The notes: generated by a model from the letters alone, not told the origin. A stretch of 64,000 nucleotides of DNA from Candidatus Microthrix subdominans (GCA_016719385.1 JADJZA010000009.1:168851-232850); one strand, 5' to 3'. Counted from the first letter of the stretch, positions 1-13,482 are shown. Numbers and translations are program-made.

Positions 1-1
1 G

Positions 2-1384
2 CGCAAGGGCGTGACGTTTCACGACGGCAGTCCCCTGACCGCCCAGGTGGTGAAGAACAACCTCGACGCCAACCGGGGCCAGTACCCGGGCCGAAGCGCT
101 CTGCTGCAGCAATTCATCTACGGGAACATCGCGTCGGTTGACGTCGTCGACGAGTACGCGGTGAAGGTGACGACCGGGGTGCCCTGGCGGGCGTTCCCCG
201 CCTTCCTCAACAGCTCCAACCGCTTCGGGGTGATGGCCCAGGCCCAGCTCGACGACCCCGACACGTGCGATGCCAAGCCGATCGGCACCGGACCGTTCAT
301 GTTCGAAAGCTGGAGCCCGGGCGACAAGCTGGTGCTGAAGAAGAACCCCGACTACTGGATCGAGGGCTACCCGCTGCTCGACGGCATGGAGTTCCGGCCG
401 ATCCCCGACGGGGACGCTCGCTCCAACGCGCTGCGCGGCGACGAGATCGACGCGATGCACGTGTCTGACGACCTGGTGGTCGACGACTTCCGAACCGACG
501 CCGACACCGGCAACCTGAACATGTACGACACGTTCAAGTTCGCCGAGCTCAGCTATGTGATGTTGAACAACTCCAAGCTGCCGTTCTCCAACAAGAACGC
601 CCGGCTGGCGCTCGCCTACGGCGGCGACCGGAAGGCGATCAACCAGGCGGTCTATGCCGGCCTGGCCGAACAGCGCAGCGGGCCGTTCCCGCCCGGCAGC
701 CCCGGCTATCTCGAGGACCCGGGTTTCCCCGAGTACAACCCGAAGAAGGCTCGGGAGTACGCCAGGAAGTACGTCGAGGAGACCGGCCAGCCGCTCGAGT
801 TCGAGATGTCGGTCGTCCCTTCCGTCCTCAGCCTCGGCCAGTTGCTCCAGCAGTTGGCCGCAGAAAGCGGGGTCACGATCAACTTGAAGACGATCGACCA
901 GGCCCAGCTGATCAACGATGCGATCAGCGGCGACTTCGAAGCGTCGGTCTTCCGGCTGCACCCGGGCACCGAGCCCGACCTGCAGTCGGTGTGGTGGACC
1001 GACGGCCCGACCAACTTCGCACGCTTCAACGCCAAGACCGAGGACGGCGAGTGGATGCACCCGGGCGGAAAGAAGATCAACGACCTGATGGTCGAGGCCC
1101 GCTCCGAACCCGACCTGGCCAAACGGACCGAGCTGTACGAGGAGGTCAACCGCACCTTCAGCGAGGAGGTCTTCAACATATGGGCCTACTCGTCGCACTG
1201 GGCGATCGTCACCCAGCCCGATGTCCTGGGCATCCTCGGGCCCAACAACCCCGACGGTTCCAAGCCGTTCCCGGGGCTGTCCAGCGGACATGCGGTGCAC
1301 GGGCTGTGCCGGAAGGGCGTCTCGTGTCCTCCGGAGGCCGAGGTCGACTACATCCCCGTCGATGTGAAGACGATCGATGAATAG
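2..1384 (+). CDS. peptide/nickel-type ABC transporter substrate-binding protein (5' end outside window)
   Basis: Extracellular binding subunit of a family 5 (peptide/nickel/opine) ABC importer; it captures the substrate outside the membrane and delivers it to the two permeases encoded next. The frame is open at the window edge, so the start, the export signal and about 100 residues are missing. The first visible residues, KGVTFHDGSPLTA, are the conserved family 5 block, and a GTGPF block follows about 90 residues later; the remaining 450 residues reach a normal C-terminus ending in VKTIDE. The stop lies 21 bp before the permease start, so it is the first visible gene of the operon. The family assignment is firm; the substrate cannot be read from sequence. 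Confidence 0.9.
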   Translation, partial: RKGVTFHDGSPLTAQVVKNNLDANRGQYPGRSALLQQFIYGNIASVDVVDEYAVKVTTGVPWRAFPAFLNSSNRFGVMAQAQLDDPDTCDAKPIGTGPFMFESWSPGDKLVLKKNPDYWIEGYPLLDGMEFRPIPDGDARSNALRGDEIDAMHVSDDLVVDDFRTDADTGNLNMYDTFKFAELSYVMLNNSKLPFSNKNARLALAYGGDRKAINQAVYAGLAEQRSGPFPPGSPGYLEDPGFPEYNPKKAREYARKYVEETGQPLEFEMSVVPSVLSLGQLLQQLAAESGVTINLKTIDQAQLINDAISGDFEASVFRLHPGTEPDLQSVWWTDGPTNFARFNAKTEDGEWMHPGGKKINDLMVEARSEPDLAKRTELYEEVNRTFSEEVFNIWAYSSHWAIVTQPDVLGILGPNNPDGSKPFPGLSSGHAVHGLCRKGVSCPPEAEVDYIPVDVKTIDE

Positions 1385-1405
1385 TCCCAAGGGAGCCTGA
1401 CGCCA

Positions 1406-2354
1406 ATGGCCAAGTTCATACTTACCCGTCTCGGCCAGTTGGTGCTCGTCGTCATCGTGGTCACGTTCGTTACCGCGGTGGTGATGAGCTTCATCCCCGG
1501 CGACCCGGTGACGGTCATCGCCCCGTTCGCCGAGGGTCAGCAACGAGACGAGATCCGCGCCGACCTCAACCTGGACGACCCGGTGCCCGTGCGCTACGTC
1601 AAGTGGCTGGGCGGCTTTGCCACCGGCGACCTGGGTAACTACTACACCGTGTCATCCAACCGGCCGGTTGCCGACCAGTTCTGGCCGGCGATCCGAACCT
1701 CGGCGATCCTGATGCTGTGGGCCCAGGTGCTCGCCCTGGCGATGGCGATCCCCTTGGCGATCTACTCCGCCTCCCACGAGGGGGGGCTGGATCGACAAGA
1801 TGATCTCCAACTCGGCCTATGCAGCGCTGTCGATACCCGGCTTCGCGCTCACGCTGATCCTCGCGTACGTGCTCGGCGTCAAGTTGCACTGGTTACCCCC
1901 GTCCGGCTGGCGGGACCCCTGGTACGACACCATCGGTCACCTCCGGCGCGTGATCATCCCGGCCTTCGCGCTGTCGCTCGGTCCGGCGGCGATCTACATG
2001 CGCCTGCTGCGGACCGACCTGATCGCCACCCTGCGCCAGGACTTCATCACGATGGCCCGGGCCAAGGGGCTGTCGCCTCGGCGCATCATGTGGCGCCACG
2101 CCCTACGGGCGTCGTCGATCACGCTGCTGACCGTCGCCGGCCTGTCGGTGGGCACGATGATCGGCTCCGCACTGATCGTCGAGGTGATCTTCGGCATCCC
2201 GGGGCTGGGCACCCTCACCGCCCAGGCCATCCTGTCCCGGCAGTACGGCGCCCTGCAGACCTTCGTGGCGGCGATGGCCATCCTGTTCGTGCTGGTGAAC
2301 ATCGCCGTGGACATCCTCTACGGCTTCGTCGACCCGAGGATCCGCAATGCCTAA
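1406..2354 (+). CDS. peptide ABC transporter permease, DppB-type (one frameshift)
   Basis: First inner-membrane permease of the importer. The N-terminal frame (from ATG 1406, with GGGAG about 11 nt upstream) gives the typical first helix and the GDPVTV and ADLNLDDPVPVRY region. It runs out at a G run (1780-1786, seven G), after which the conserved half continues in the +1 frame from about 1785 (WIDKMISNSAYAALSIPG) to the stop at 2354. That half contains the EAA loop ARAKGLSPRRIMWRHAL and the FGIPGLG segment. Removing one G restores about 315 residues, the family's normal length. The end overlaps the next permease by 8 bp. A read error is more likely than a real break because both halves are fully conserved. 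Confidence 0.85.
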
Positions 2355-3306
2355 GACCCCAACCTCGACCGAAGACCTCCTCGAGGAGGCCGCCGCGCCC
2401 GTACGGCCGGTCAGCGCGCTCGACTCGATGACCGCATCCGGACCCGATGAGCTGATCCCCACCGACCAGCGGGCACCCCTCGGCATCGGGGCCTGGCTGT
2501 CGATCGCCTGGCTGGCCGTCATCACGTTGGCGTCGATTTTCGCCCCGTTGTTTCTCGTCGACCCGACCGCCGCCAACCCGATCAACGCTCGCAAAGGCCC
2601 CTCCGGCGCCGCCATCCTCGGCTATGACGAGGTGGGGCGCGACCTGTTCAGCCGGCTGATCAACGGCGCCAAGTGGACACTGGTGATCGCGGTCGGCGCC
2701 ATCGCCATCGGGCTGCTCGTCGGTGGGCTGCTCGGCCTGGCCGCCGGCTACTTCCGGGGCAAGACCGATGCCGTGCTGTCGCCGACGTTCAACGCATTGC
2801 TGGCATTCCCGCAGCTGGTGTTGGCGCTGCTGTTGGTCTCGGTCTTCGCCAACGGGCCCCAGGATTCGGTCGCCAAGCGGATCGTCGTGTTGATGGCGGC
2901 GTTGGGCATCATCGCCATCCCGCTGCTCGCCCGGATCACGCGAGCCAACACGCTGGCGTGGGCCGACCGCGACTTCGTCATGGCCGCCCGGGCGATGGGC
3001 GCCAAACCATGGCGGGTGTTGTTCCGTGACGTGCTGCCCAACGTCGTCCCCGCCATGATGGCGATCACCCTGCTGGCGATCGGCGTCGCCATCGTGGCCG
3101 AGGCCGGCCTGGCCTTCCTCGGCTTGGGCGTCAAGCTGCCGACCCCGTCCTGGGGCAACATCCTGGCGGCGGGCAAGCCCGAGCTGCGGCGGGTGCCGAT
3201 GATGGTGATCGCGCCGACCATCTTCATCTTCTTCACCGTCATGTCCCTGAACTTTCTGGGCGATGTCATCCAAAAGCGATTCAACGTGAGAGAGAGCCTC
3301 TTGTGA
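2347..3306 (+). CDS. peptide ABC transporter permease, DppC-type
   Basis: Second permease subunit, 319 residues. After a hydrophilic cytosolic N-terminus (about 45 residues) comes the OppC-type first helix (WLSIAWLAVITLASIF), the conserved LGYDEVGRDLFSRLI block before the core domain, several helices, and the EAA loop (MAARAMGAKPWRVLFRDVLP) that docks on the ATPases, followed by AEAGLAFLGLG and PSWGNIL. All are hallmarks of DppC/OppC. It overlaps the end of the preceding permease by 8 bp, and its own stop overlaps the GTG of the next gene, so the operon is translationally coupled. Confidence 0.94.
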   Translation: MPKTPTSTEDLLEEAAAPVRPVSALDSMTASGPDELIPTDQRAPLGIGAWLSIAWLAVITLASIFAPLFLVDPTAANPINARKGPSGAAILGYDEVGRDLFSRLINGAKWTLVIAVGAIAIGLLVGGLLGLAAGYFRGKTDAVLSPTFNALLAFPQLVLALLLVSVFANGPQDSVAKRIVVLMAALGIIAIPLLARITRANTLAWADRDFVMAARAMGAKPWRVLFRDVLPNVVPAMMAITLLAIGVAIVAEAGLAFLGLGVKLPTPSWGNILAAGKPELRRVPMMVIAPTIFIFFTVMSLNFLGDVIQKRFNVRESLL

Positions 3307-4607
3307 GCCCTGGAACCAATGCTGCGGCAACCGACCATCCAACGACCCGGCCAACCGAGGGCACCTCGGGTGGCACGGACTCCGCCAACGCTCCTCTCTT
3401 GGAGGTCACCGACCTGCACACGGCGTTCAGAACCCCGCGGGGCATGGTGCGCGCGGTGGACGGGCTCAGCCTGACCGTCGAGCGGGGCAAGACGCTCGGC
3501 ATCGTCGGCGAGTCCGGCTCGGGCAAGTCGGTTGCCAGCCGTTCGATCATGGGGCTCACGCCCCGGCGCAATGTCGAGCGATCGGGCACCGTGCGCCTCA
3601 GCGGTCGGGAGATCACCGACCTGTCCGAGGCCGAATACCGCGACCTGTGGGCGACCGAGATGGCGATGATCTTCCAGGATCCGATGACCGCCCTCAACCC
3701 GGTGATGAAGGTGGGTGCCCAGATCGCTGAAAGCATGCGGGTGCACCTCGATCTGTCCAAGAGCGAGGCCCGCGAGCGCACCATGGCGCTGCTCGAGGCG
3801 GTCCACATCCCCGAGCCCCACAAGCGCATCGACGTCTATCCCCACGAGATGTCCGGCGGCATGCGCCAGCGGGTCGTGATCGCCATCGCCCTGGCGTGCG
3901 GTCCCAAACTGCTCTTCGCCGACGAGCCGACCACAGCGCTCGACGTTACCGTGCAGGCCCAGGTGCTCGACCTGCTGGCCGAACAGCAGCGCGAGCGCTA
4001 CATGGGCATGATCCTCGTCACCCACGACCTGGGCGTCGTCGCCTCCCGGGCGGACGAGATCGCGGTGATGTATGCCGGGCGCATCGTCGAGCGCGCCCCG
4101 ACCCGGGTGCTGTTCCGCGAGATGAAGATGCCCTATACCGAGGCGTTGCTCGCCGCGATCCCCAAGCTGGAGATGGCGTCGCACACCCGTCTGGTGGCCA
4201 TCGGCGGACGGCCGCCCGACCTGGTCAACCCTCCGGAGGGATGCAGCTTCAGCCCCCGGTGCCCCTATGCGCAGGACCGCTGCCGCACCGAGGAACCTCA
4301 GCTGATCGAAAGCCCGACCGCTCCCGGCCACTTCTACGCCTGCCACTTCCCGGTCGGTTCCCCGGCCAACGACGAGATCCGTGTGCAGTTGCGGCGCGCC
4401 GGGGTGTCGCTGCCCGGCGATGAGGTGGTGCTGGACGAAACGACGGTTTCGCCGTCGTCCCATGCATCGGTGCGGTCACAGCTGGCCGAGCAGGCCGACC
4501 GCGCCCAGGCGGACCGACCGGCGGGCAGCGACGAAACGAACACGATCACCCCCCCACACATCAACACCCAGGCCGACGGGTCGCCCGCGGCGACCGAGGA
4601 GAGCTGA
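3303..4607 (+). CDS. peptide ABC transporter ATP-binding protein, DppD-type
   Basis: Cytosolic ATPase that powers the importer, 434 residues. Visible motifs in order: Walker [10 protein letters not shown] (about residue 68), Q-loop [11 protein letters not shown], signature MSGGMRQRV (about 183), Walker [13 protein letters not shown], and the switch histidine in VTHDLG. The OppD/DppD C-terminal domain follows, with [13 protein letters not shown] and a four-cysteine pattern (CSFSPRC, C, then YAC). That cysteine set is typical of the family and could bind an Fe-S cluster in some members; that role here is inference. The C-terminal tail of about 70 residues (Gln/Ala/Thr-rich) is longer than usual. 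The GTG start overlaps the preceding stop by 4 bp. Confidence 0.95.
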   Translation: MSPGTNAAATDHPTTRPTEGTSGGTDSANAPLLEVTDLHTAFRTPRGMVRAVDGLSLTVERGKTLGIVGESGSGKSVASRSIMGLTPRRNVERSGTVRLSGREITDLSEAEYRDLWATEMAMIFQDPMTALNPVMKVGAQIAESMRVHLDLSKSEARERTMALLEAVHIPEPHKRIDVYPHEMSGGMRQRVVIAIALACGPKLLFADEPTTALDVTVQAQVLDLLAEQQRERYMGMILVTHDLGVVASRADEIAVMYAGRIVERAPTRVLFREMKMPYTEALLAAIPKLEMASHTRLVAIGGRPPDLVNPPEGCSFSPRCPYAQDRCRTEEPQLIESPTAPGHFYACHFPVGSPANDEIRVQLRRAGVSLPGDEVVLDETTVSPSSHASVRSQLAEQADRAQADRPAGSDETNTITPPHINTQADGSPAATEES

Positions 4608-4608
4608 G

Positions 4609-5655
<1,047 letters not shown>

Positions 5656-5685
5656 GCCGGATCACCTGGGACCATTAGGGCCTCG

Positions 5686-8103
<2,418 letters not shown>

Positions 8104-8157
8104 GCGGCGAGCCAGCCTCCGTGGCCTGAACGGTCTCAGCGAAGCGGGGACCCAGCC

Positions 8158-9246
8158 CTACAGTTCGACAACGCTGCGCAGGACGTCGCCGGTGCCCATC
8201 TTGGTGAAAGCCTCCTCCACATCGTCGATGCCGATGCGTTCGGTGACGAACTTGTCGAGGGGAAACCGGCCCTGCAGGTACAGGTCGGTCAGCGCCGGAA
8301 AGTCGCGGCTCGGCAGGCAGTCGCCGTACCAGGACGGCTTCAGTGCCCCGCCGCGGCCGAAGAAGTCGATCATCGGCAGCTCGGGCATGACCATGTCGGG
8401 GGTGGGCACGCCGACCAGCACCATCGTGCCGGCCAGGTCGCGGGCGTAGAACGCCTGCTTGAGAACCTCGGGGTGCCCGACCGCCTCGATCACGACGTCG
8501 GCGCCAAACCCGCCGGTGGCGTCCTGGATCGCCTCGACCGGGTCGACCGACGAGGCGTCGACCGTGTGGGTGGCGCCGAACTGCGTGGCCAACTCCAGCT
8601 TCTTCGGGTCGCGGTCGACGGCGATGATCGTGGTGGCCCCGGCCAGCGCTGCGCCGGCGATGGCGGCGTCACCCACACCACCGCAGCCGAAGACGGCCAC
8701 CGAATCGCCACGTGACACCTCGCCGGTGTTGACCGCTGCGCCGAAGCCCGCCATCACGCCGCACCCAAGCAGGCCCGCTGCAGCCGGATCGGCCTCGGGG
8801 TTCACCTTGGTGCATTGGCCGGCGGCCACCAGCGTCGCCTCGCAGAAGGAGCCGATGCCCAGTGCGGGCGACAGCGGCGTGCCGTCGGTGAGGGTCATCT
8901 GCTGCGTGGCGTTGTGGGTGTTGAAGCAGTACTGAGGTTGGCCCTTGGCGCACGCCCGGCACTCGCCGCACACCGCCCGCCAGTTCAGCACGACGTAGTC
9001 GCCCACCTCGACCTCGGTGACCCCCTCGCCGACCGACTCGACGATGCCGGCCGCCTCATGGCCGAGCAGAAACGGGAAGTCGTCGGAGATGCCGCCCTCG
9101 CGGTAGTGCAGGTCGGTGTGGCAGACACCGCAGGCCTGCACGGTCACCCGGGCCTCGCCCGGACCGGGGTCGGGGACGACGATGTCGGTCACCTCGACCG
9201 GTGCGCCTTTGCTGCGCGCGATCACTCCACGAACGGTCATCGACAT
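8158..9246 (-). CDS. mscR: S-(hydroxymethyl)mycothiol dehydrogenase (zinc-dependent formaldehyde dehydrogenase)
   Basis: Oxidises the formaldehyde-mycothiol adduct with NAD, the actinobacterial counterpart of glutathione-dependent formaldehyde dehydrogenase; it can also reduce S-nitrosomycothiol. The protein is 362 residues, matching the family. It shows the catalytic zinc site [15 protein letters not shown] and [14 protein letters not shown], the structural-zinc cysteines in [15 protein letters not shown], and the Rossmann motif [11 protein letters not shown]. The near-identity of the N-terminal [13 protein letters not shown] and [12 protein letters not shown] stretches to mycothiol enzymes supports the specific assignment over a general alcohol dehydrogenase. 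It is transcribed toward the UvrA-like gene, with 54 bp between the stops. The partner metallo-hydrolase often found beside it is not present. Confidence 0.9.
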   Translation of the reverse strand: MSMTVRGVIARSKGAPVEVTDIVVPDPGPGEARVTVQACGVCHTDLHYREGGISDDFPFLLGHEAAGIVESVGEGVTEVEVGDYVVLNWRAVCGECRACAKGQPQYCFNTHNATQQMTLTDGTPLSPALGIGSFCEATLVAAGQCTKVNPEADPAAAGLLGCGVMAGFGAAVNTGEVSRGDSVAVFGCGGVGDAAIAGAALAGATTIIAVDRDPKKLELATQFGATHTVDASSVDPVEAIQDATGGFGADVVIEAVGHPEVLKQAFYARDLAGTMVLVGVPTPDMVMPELPMIDFFGRGGALKPSWYGDCLPSRDFPALTDLYLQGRFPLDKFVTERIGIDDVEEAFTKMGTGDVLRSVVEL

Positions 9247-9360
9247 CTGGTCCCCCTCGATTGGCTGTCAGCCCGAAGCTAGTCGGCCGTCCGCTCGTCT
9301 TTCGGCCGTTCCGACCGCCCGCACTGCCCGGGTGGCACCCATGCCCCCAGCGGAACCCCC

Positions 9361-10047
9361 CTACTCGGGGAGGGCGGTATCGGCGCTCTGCCAGCAGTAC
9401 CAGGCGACCAGGGAACGGTAGGGCCGAAACGGTTCGCCCAGCTTGGGCATCTGATGGACCGACGGCGCCTCGGTGCGATGCGCCTTGCCCCAGCCGGCCC
9501 GCACGCCGACGTCGCCGCAGGGCCACACGTCGGGTCGTCGCAGCGCGCTGATCAGAAACATCTGCGCCGACCATTCACCGATGCCTCGCACGCTGACCAG
9601 CCGTTCGGTGACCTCCTCGTCGCACATCGTCCCGAGCCGCCCCAGGCGAAGCCGCCCGTCGAGCACACGGGCCGACAGGTCCCGCAGCGCCGCCACCTTC
9701 GCCCGGGACAGCCCGGCGGCCCGCAGCTCGGCCTCGGGCACGGCCAGCAGGGCGGCTGGGTGGACCGGGGCACCGCCGGATGCCGCCTCGACTCGCCCCC
9801 AGATCGCTGCGGCGGCGGCGCCGGCCAGCTGCTGGTAGGCGATGCCCCGCGCCAGGGTTGGGAAGCGGTCGGCGACCGGGATCGGACGCCCCCACGGCGG
9901 CGCGCCGTGCCGATCGATCAAGGTGTCGAGCTGCGGGCTGACTCCCCGCAGCTCCCGAACCCCCTCGTAGACCCAGCGGGCAGCCCGTGCCATCGACCGA
10001 GCCTGCCACGTATGCGGCCCGCCGAGCACTCTCCGAAGCCATTTCAT
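9361..10047 (-). CDS. AlkA-type DNA-3-methyladenine glycosylase (HhH-GPD family)
   Basis: Base-excision repair glycosylase that would remove alkylated bases, 228 residues. The helix-hairpin-helix is visible as LVSVRGIGEWSAQMFL and is followed by the glycine/proline-aspartate region, with the expected catalytic aspartate in PCGDVGVRAGWG (about residue 178). The N-terminal part has the ARGIAYQQLAGAAAAAIW helix typical of the superfamily. The start at 10047 lies 25 bp from the divergent acyl-CoA synthetase, so the two share one short promoter region. A second glycosylase of the same superfamily is encoded 2.5 kb away (12523). Confidence 0.85.
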   Translation of the reverse strand: MKWLRRVLGGPHTWQARSMARAARWVYEGVRELRGVSPQLDTLIDRHGAPPWGRPIPVADRFPTLARGIAYQQLAGAAAAAIWGRVEAASGGAPVHPAALLAVPEAELRAAGLSRAKVAALRDLSARVLDGRLRLGRLGTMCDEEVTERLVSVRGIGEWSAQMFLISALRRPDVWPCGDVGVRAGWGKAHRTEAPSVHQMPKLGEPFRPYRSLVAWYCWQSADTALPE

Positions 10048-10072
10048 ATTCGGGCCCGGTACGGTCCCTGAC

Positions 10073-11794
10073 GTGGAACCTCATTTCCCGACCCTGTTCG
10101 ATGCCATCGCCCGGGCCAGGCCCGATCGACCGGCGATGCGCACCCCGGACCGCACGACGACGTGGGCCGACCTGGCCCGGCGTACCGATGCGTTCGGGGC
10201 GGCGCTGGTCGAGGCCGGCATCGTCGCTCCCCCGGTTGCGGCAGCGGCGCCAACCGAGCCGTGGCGGTGCCCCAACCCGCGGGTCGCCCTCTACATGCAC
10301 AACCACCCCGCGTACCTGGAGGCGATGGTCGGCGCCTGGAAGGCCCGGGCGACGGGGATGAACGTCAACTACCGCTACCGGGCGACCGAGCTGGTCGATC
10401 TGCTCAACGACGCCGAACCCGAAGCGGTCGTCTATCACCAGGCGTTTACCCCCACCCTGTCGGAGGCCCTCCCCCGCTTGGCGCACCGCCCCCGGCTGAT
10501 CCTGCGGGTGCCCGACGACTCCGGCCATCCCCTCCTGCCCGGGGCGCTCGACTACGAGGAGGTGCTCGCCGGCGCCGGGGCGCTGCCCGACGAGGTGCGT
10601 GCGGCCTGGAGCCACGAGGACCGCTATGTGGTGTTCACCGGCGGCACGACCGGCACGCCCAAGGGGGTGCTGTGGCGCCAGAGTGACTTCGCCGTGTCGG
10701 CGCTGGGGTTCCACCCGGGCGAACTCGCCGACGAGGTTGGTGCCGAGGCGTGGGCGGCGTCGTTGCCCGACGCTCCGCCCATCACCTTGCCGGCGCCGCC
10801 GTTCATGCACGGGGCCGCCCACTGGAATGCGCTGGCCGCCTGGTTGAAGGGTGGCACGGTCATCCTGCCCGAGCACCCCGAGCGCTTCGACCCGGATGCG
10901 GTGCTCGACGCGGTCGAGTGGGGCGAGGCAACCGCGTTGATCATCGTCGGCGATGCCTTCGCCCGGCCGCTGCTCGAGGCCGACCGCCGCCGTCACCGGC
11001 AACTCCCCAGCCTCCGCCACCTGCTGACCGGAGGTGCGATCCTCTCCCCGTCGGTCAAGTCGGAGCTGGCCGAACGCTGGCCCCACCTGAGCATCGTCGA
11101 CGTGCTCGGCAGCTCGGAGTCCGGTCGCCAAGCGGTGCACCGTCACCGCGCCGGCCCCCCCGGGATGACGGTCGAGGCCGAGGCGCGGGCGTTTCGCCCC
11201 GGCGCCGGCACCGTGATCGTCAACGACGCGGCCGACGCGCTGATCGAACCCCCACCCGAGGGTCGACCGAGCTCGGAGGTCGGCTGGCTGGCCCGCAGCG
11301 GCCGGGTGCCGCTGGGTTACCTCGGCCACCCGGGACGCACCGCCGGCACCTTCCCCGTCCTCGGCGGCCGGCGCCTGGCGGTCACCGGCGATCGGGCCCG
11401 GTACCGGCGCTCCGGGGATCGGCTCAACATCGAGCTGCTCGGCCGGGAGTCGGCGTGCATCAACACCGGCGGCGAGAAGGTGTTCGCCGAGGAGGTCGAG
11501 GAACGACTGGCCCATCACCCGTCGGTGGTCGACCTGGTCGTCGCCCCCGCCGAGGATGCCCGCTTCGGCCAGGCGGTTGGAGCGGTGGCGGCGCTGCGCC
11601 CGGGCGCTCGGCTGAGCCTGGACGAGCTGCGGGAGTTCGGGCGGGCGCACCTGGCGGACTACAAGCTGCCTCGCCGTCTGGTGCTCGTCGACCAGGTGGT
11701 GCGGTCGCCGAGCGGCAAGCCGGACTACCCGTGGGCTCGGGCACAGCTCGCCCCGGACCCCTCCGAGCCCCACGCTCCCAACGAATCGGTTTAG
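10073..11794 (+). CDS. acyl-CoA synthetase (AMP-binding / FadD family)
   Basis: Activates a carboxylic acid to its acyl-CoA through an acyl-adenylate; 573 residues, cytosolic or membrane-associated. Key motifs: P-loop FTGGTTGTPKGV (about residue 187), the LGSSESG motif, VTGDRARYRRSGDRLNI with the adenylate-binding aspartate, the hinge region, GRESACINTGGEKVFAEEVE, and the C-terminal SGKPDY carrying the expected catalytic lysine. It resembles actinobacterial fatty-acid or steroid side-chain CoA ligases; the chain length cannot be told. It starts at a GTG with no strong ribosome site, directly divergent from the DNA glycosylase. Confidence 0.9.
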   Translation: MEPHFPTLFDAIARARPDRPAMRTPDRTTTWADLARRTDAFGAALVEAGIVAPPVAAAAPTEPWRCPNPRVALYMHNHPAYLEAMVGAWKARATGMNVNYRYRATELVDLLNDAEPEAVVYHQAFTPTLSEALPRLAHRPRLILRVPDDSGHPLLPGALDYEEVLAGAGALPDEVRAAWSHEDRYVVFTGGTTGTPKGVLWRQSDFAVSALGFHPGELADEVGAEAWAASLPDAPPITLPAPPFMHGAAHWNALAAWLKGGTVILPEHPERFDPDAVLDAVEWGEATALIIVGDAFARPLLEADRRRHRQLPSLRHLLTGGAILSPSVKSELAERWPHLSIVDVLGSSESGRQAVHRHRAGPPGMTVEAEARAFRPGAGTVIVNDAADALIEPPPEGRPSSEVGWLARSGRVPLGYLGHPGRTAGTFPVLGGRRLAVTGDRARYRRSGDRLNIELLGRESACINTGGEKVFAEEVEERLAHHPSVVDLVVAPAEDARFGQAVGAVAALRPGARLSLDELREFGRAHLADYKLPRRLVLVDQVVRSPSGKPDYPWARAQLAPDPSEPHAPNESV

Positions 11795-11825
11795 CCACGA
11801 CCGAGGCGGCGGTACGATTGGTCGG

Positions 11826-12530
11826 ATGAGGGGCGCCGCGAGAGAGGGCTACGGGCAGGACGGGACGCCCGAGGCGCCGGCCGAGCCTGGATTGGCCGAT
11901 GACGCCGGGGGGTCCTGCGAACCCGAGGTCACCGACGAACCCGAGTTGGCCCCCGAATCCGGATTGGCCGACGAAGCCGAGCAGTCCGACGATGCCGGGC
12001 GGTCCGGCGAGGGGTCGGCGGGCTCCGCCAACGACGACACGACGCCAGGTTCGACGCGGGCCCGTCGCTTTCGCCCCGGGGCGTCCAACCCGAGCGTCGC
12101 CATGTTTCGCCGACCCAAGCGCCCGCGTTTTCGGCGCTCCTCCGACGTGCTGATGGAGCCCAAGCAGCGTGGCCGACTGAGGGCGGCGGCGATCGCCGCC
12201 GAGTACGCCACCGGGCGCCGCGAGGACAGCGAGGAGGCGGCGAGTCGCAACGTGCTCATCCGCCTCGGCCGCATCAGCCTGGGCACGCTGGTGATTCTCG
12301 CCGGCATCATCATGTTGATGGCCCCCGGGCCCGGGGCTCTGGCCATCGCCGCAGGGCTGGCCATCCTGTCCAAGGACGTCGCCTGGGCCGACCGGGCGCT
12401 GCACTACATCCGGGAGAAGGTTCCGGGGGTACCCGCCGACGGCTCGATCCCCCGCTCCACCTGGCTGGTCATGGGGCTGCTCACGGCGTCGGGCATTGCG
12501 GTCGGGATCTACCTCAAGACCGGTGTCTGA
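11826..12530 (+). CDS. PGPGW-family small transmembrane protein with acidic N-terminal region
   Basis: Unknown function, 234 residues. The first 70 residues are acidic and low-complexity (repeated PE, ADEAE, DDAG). A basic RRFRPG and RPKRPRFRRS patch follows. The C-terminal 90 residues form a membrane domain with the marker MAPGPGALAIAAGLAILSK (the PGPGW-type motif), a WADRALHYIREKVPG stretch, and a last helix ending GIYLKTGV. The start is ATG 11826. Its stop overlaps the GTG of the next gene by 8 bp, so the two are probably co-translated. The family is known by its motif only; an envelope role is a guess. Confidence 0.75.
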   Translation: MRGAAREGYGQDGTPEAPAEPGLADDAGGSCEPEVTDEPELAPESGLADEAEQSDDAGRSGEGSAGSANDDTTPGSTRARRFRPGASNPSVAMFRRPKRPRFRRSSDVLMEPKQRGRLRAAAIAAEYATGRREDSEEAASRNVLIRLGRISLGTLVILAGIIMLMAPGPGALAIAAGLAILSKDVAWADRALHYIREKVPGVPADGSIPRSTWLVMGLLTASGIAVGIYLKTGV

Positions 12531-13482
12531 CCCCTCCGCCAACGCCACCGCCGCCGAGCGTGGCACCTGGGCGCTCGCCCGGCCACTCGACCTGCGCGCC
12601 ACGCTCGGGCGGCTGCGGGGCGGCTCGACACCCACCCGCCGGCTGTGGCCCGATCGGGCCCGCTGGGCCGGCCGCTGGCCGTCGGGGGTGGCCACCCTCG
12701 CCCTGCGCGTCGCCGACGGGGCCCTCATCGCCGTCGCCGCCGGGCCCGGCGCTGCGGAGGCGATCGCCCTGGTCCCGACGCTGGTGGGGCTGGACGACGA
12801 TCACCGGCCACTGGTCGATGCTCGACCGCCGGCACTGGCGCGTCTGGCCCGCCGCAGCGCCGGGTATCGCATGGGCGCCACCGGCGATCTGACCGGTGCC
12901 CTCCTCCCCGCCGTGCTCGGCCAACGGGTGACCGCCGGCGAGGCCCACGGCGCCTGGACCCGGATGTGCTGGGCCTACGGCGAGGCGGCACCCTCACACC
13001 CGCACCTCGACCGGCTGATCCCCGACCCCGACCGCCTGGTCGTGCCCCCGAAGCCGAGTGTGATCGCCACCCTGACCGCCCACGAGCTACACGGCTTCGG
13101 CGTCGAGCGCTCCCGTGGCGACCTGATGATCGGCCTGGCCCGACGGGCGTCGTCGCTCGATCAGCTCGTCACACGACACCCGGCCGCCGAGGTTCGCCGC
13201 AGGCTGTGCACCATTACCGGCCTGGGCCCCTGGACCGTCTCGATCGCCACCCGCGTGGCGATGGGCGATCCCGATGCGGTGCTGCTCGGCGACCTTCACC
13301 TCCCCTCGACCGTGGCCTGGGCCCTGGCCGGGGAGCAGCGGGCCGACGACCAGCGCATGCTCGAGCTGTTGGCGCCCTACGCCGGGCAACGGGCCCGGGT
13401 ACAACAGCTGATCAAGCTGGCGGGCATCCGCGCCCCCCGCCGCCATCACCGCTATCGACCCCTCCCGATCGCCCGGATGTAG
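12523..13482 (+). CDS. AlkA-like DNA glycosylase, HhH-GPD superfamily
   Basis: DNA glycosylase-like protein of 319 residues. An AlkA-like N-terminal domain (DLRATLGRLRGGSTPTRR and RVADGALIAVAA) precedes the HhH-GPD core. The hairpin is GLGPWTVSIATRVAMGDPDA, and the catalytic aspartate is expected in LLGDLHLPSTVAWA. GTG 12523 is preferred because it overlaps the preceding stop by 8 bp; a TTG at 12496 in the same frame is the alternative. It is the second AlkA-type protein in 4 kb. Unlike the 228-residue one at 9361 it keeps the longer N-terminal domain, so the pair may divide the substrates between them. Confidence 0.82.
   Translation: MSDPSANATAAERGTWALARPLDLRATLGRLRGGSTPTRRLWPDRARWAGRWPSGVATLALRVADGALIAVAAGPGAAEAIALVPTLVGLDDDHRPLVDARPPALARLARRSAGYRMGATGDLTGALLPAVLGQRVTAGEAHGAWTRMCWAYGEAAPSHPHLDRLIPDPDRLVVPPKPSVIATLTAHELHGFGVERSRGDLMIGLARRASSLDQLVTRHPAAEVRRRLCTITGLGPWTVSIATRVAMGDPDAVLLGDLHLPSTVAWALAGEQRADDQRMLELLAPYAGQRARVQQLIKLAGIRAPRRHHRYRPLPIARM

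Noticed and set aside
1780..1800. Programmed ribosomal frameshift in the permease
   Set aside because: No pseudoknot or stop-linked slippery signal is apparent, and similar single-base breaks occur in unrelated genes across the window, pointing to sequencing error.
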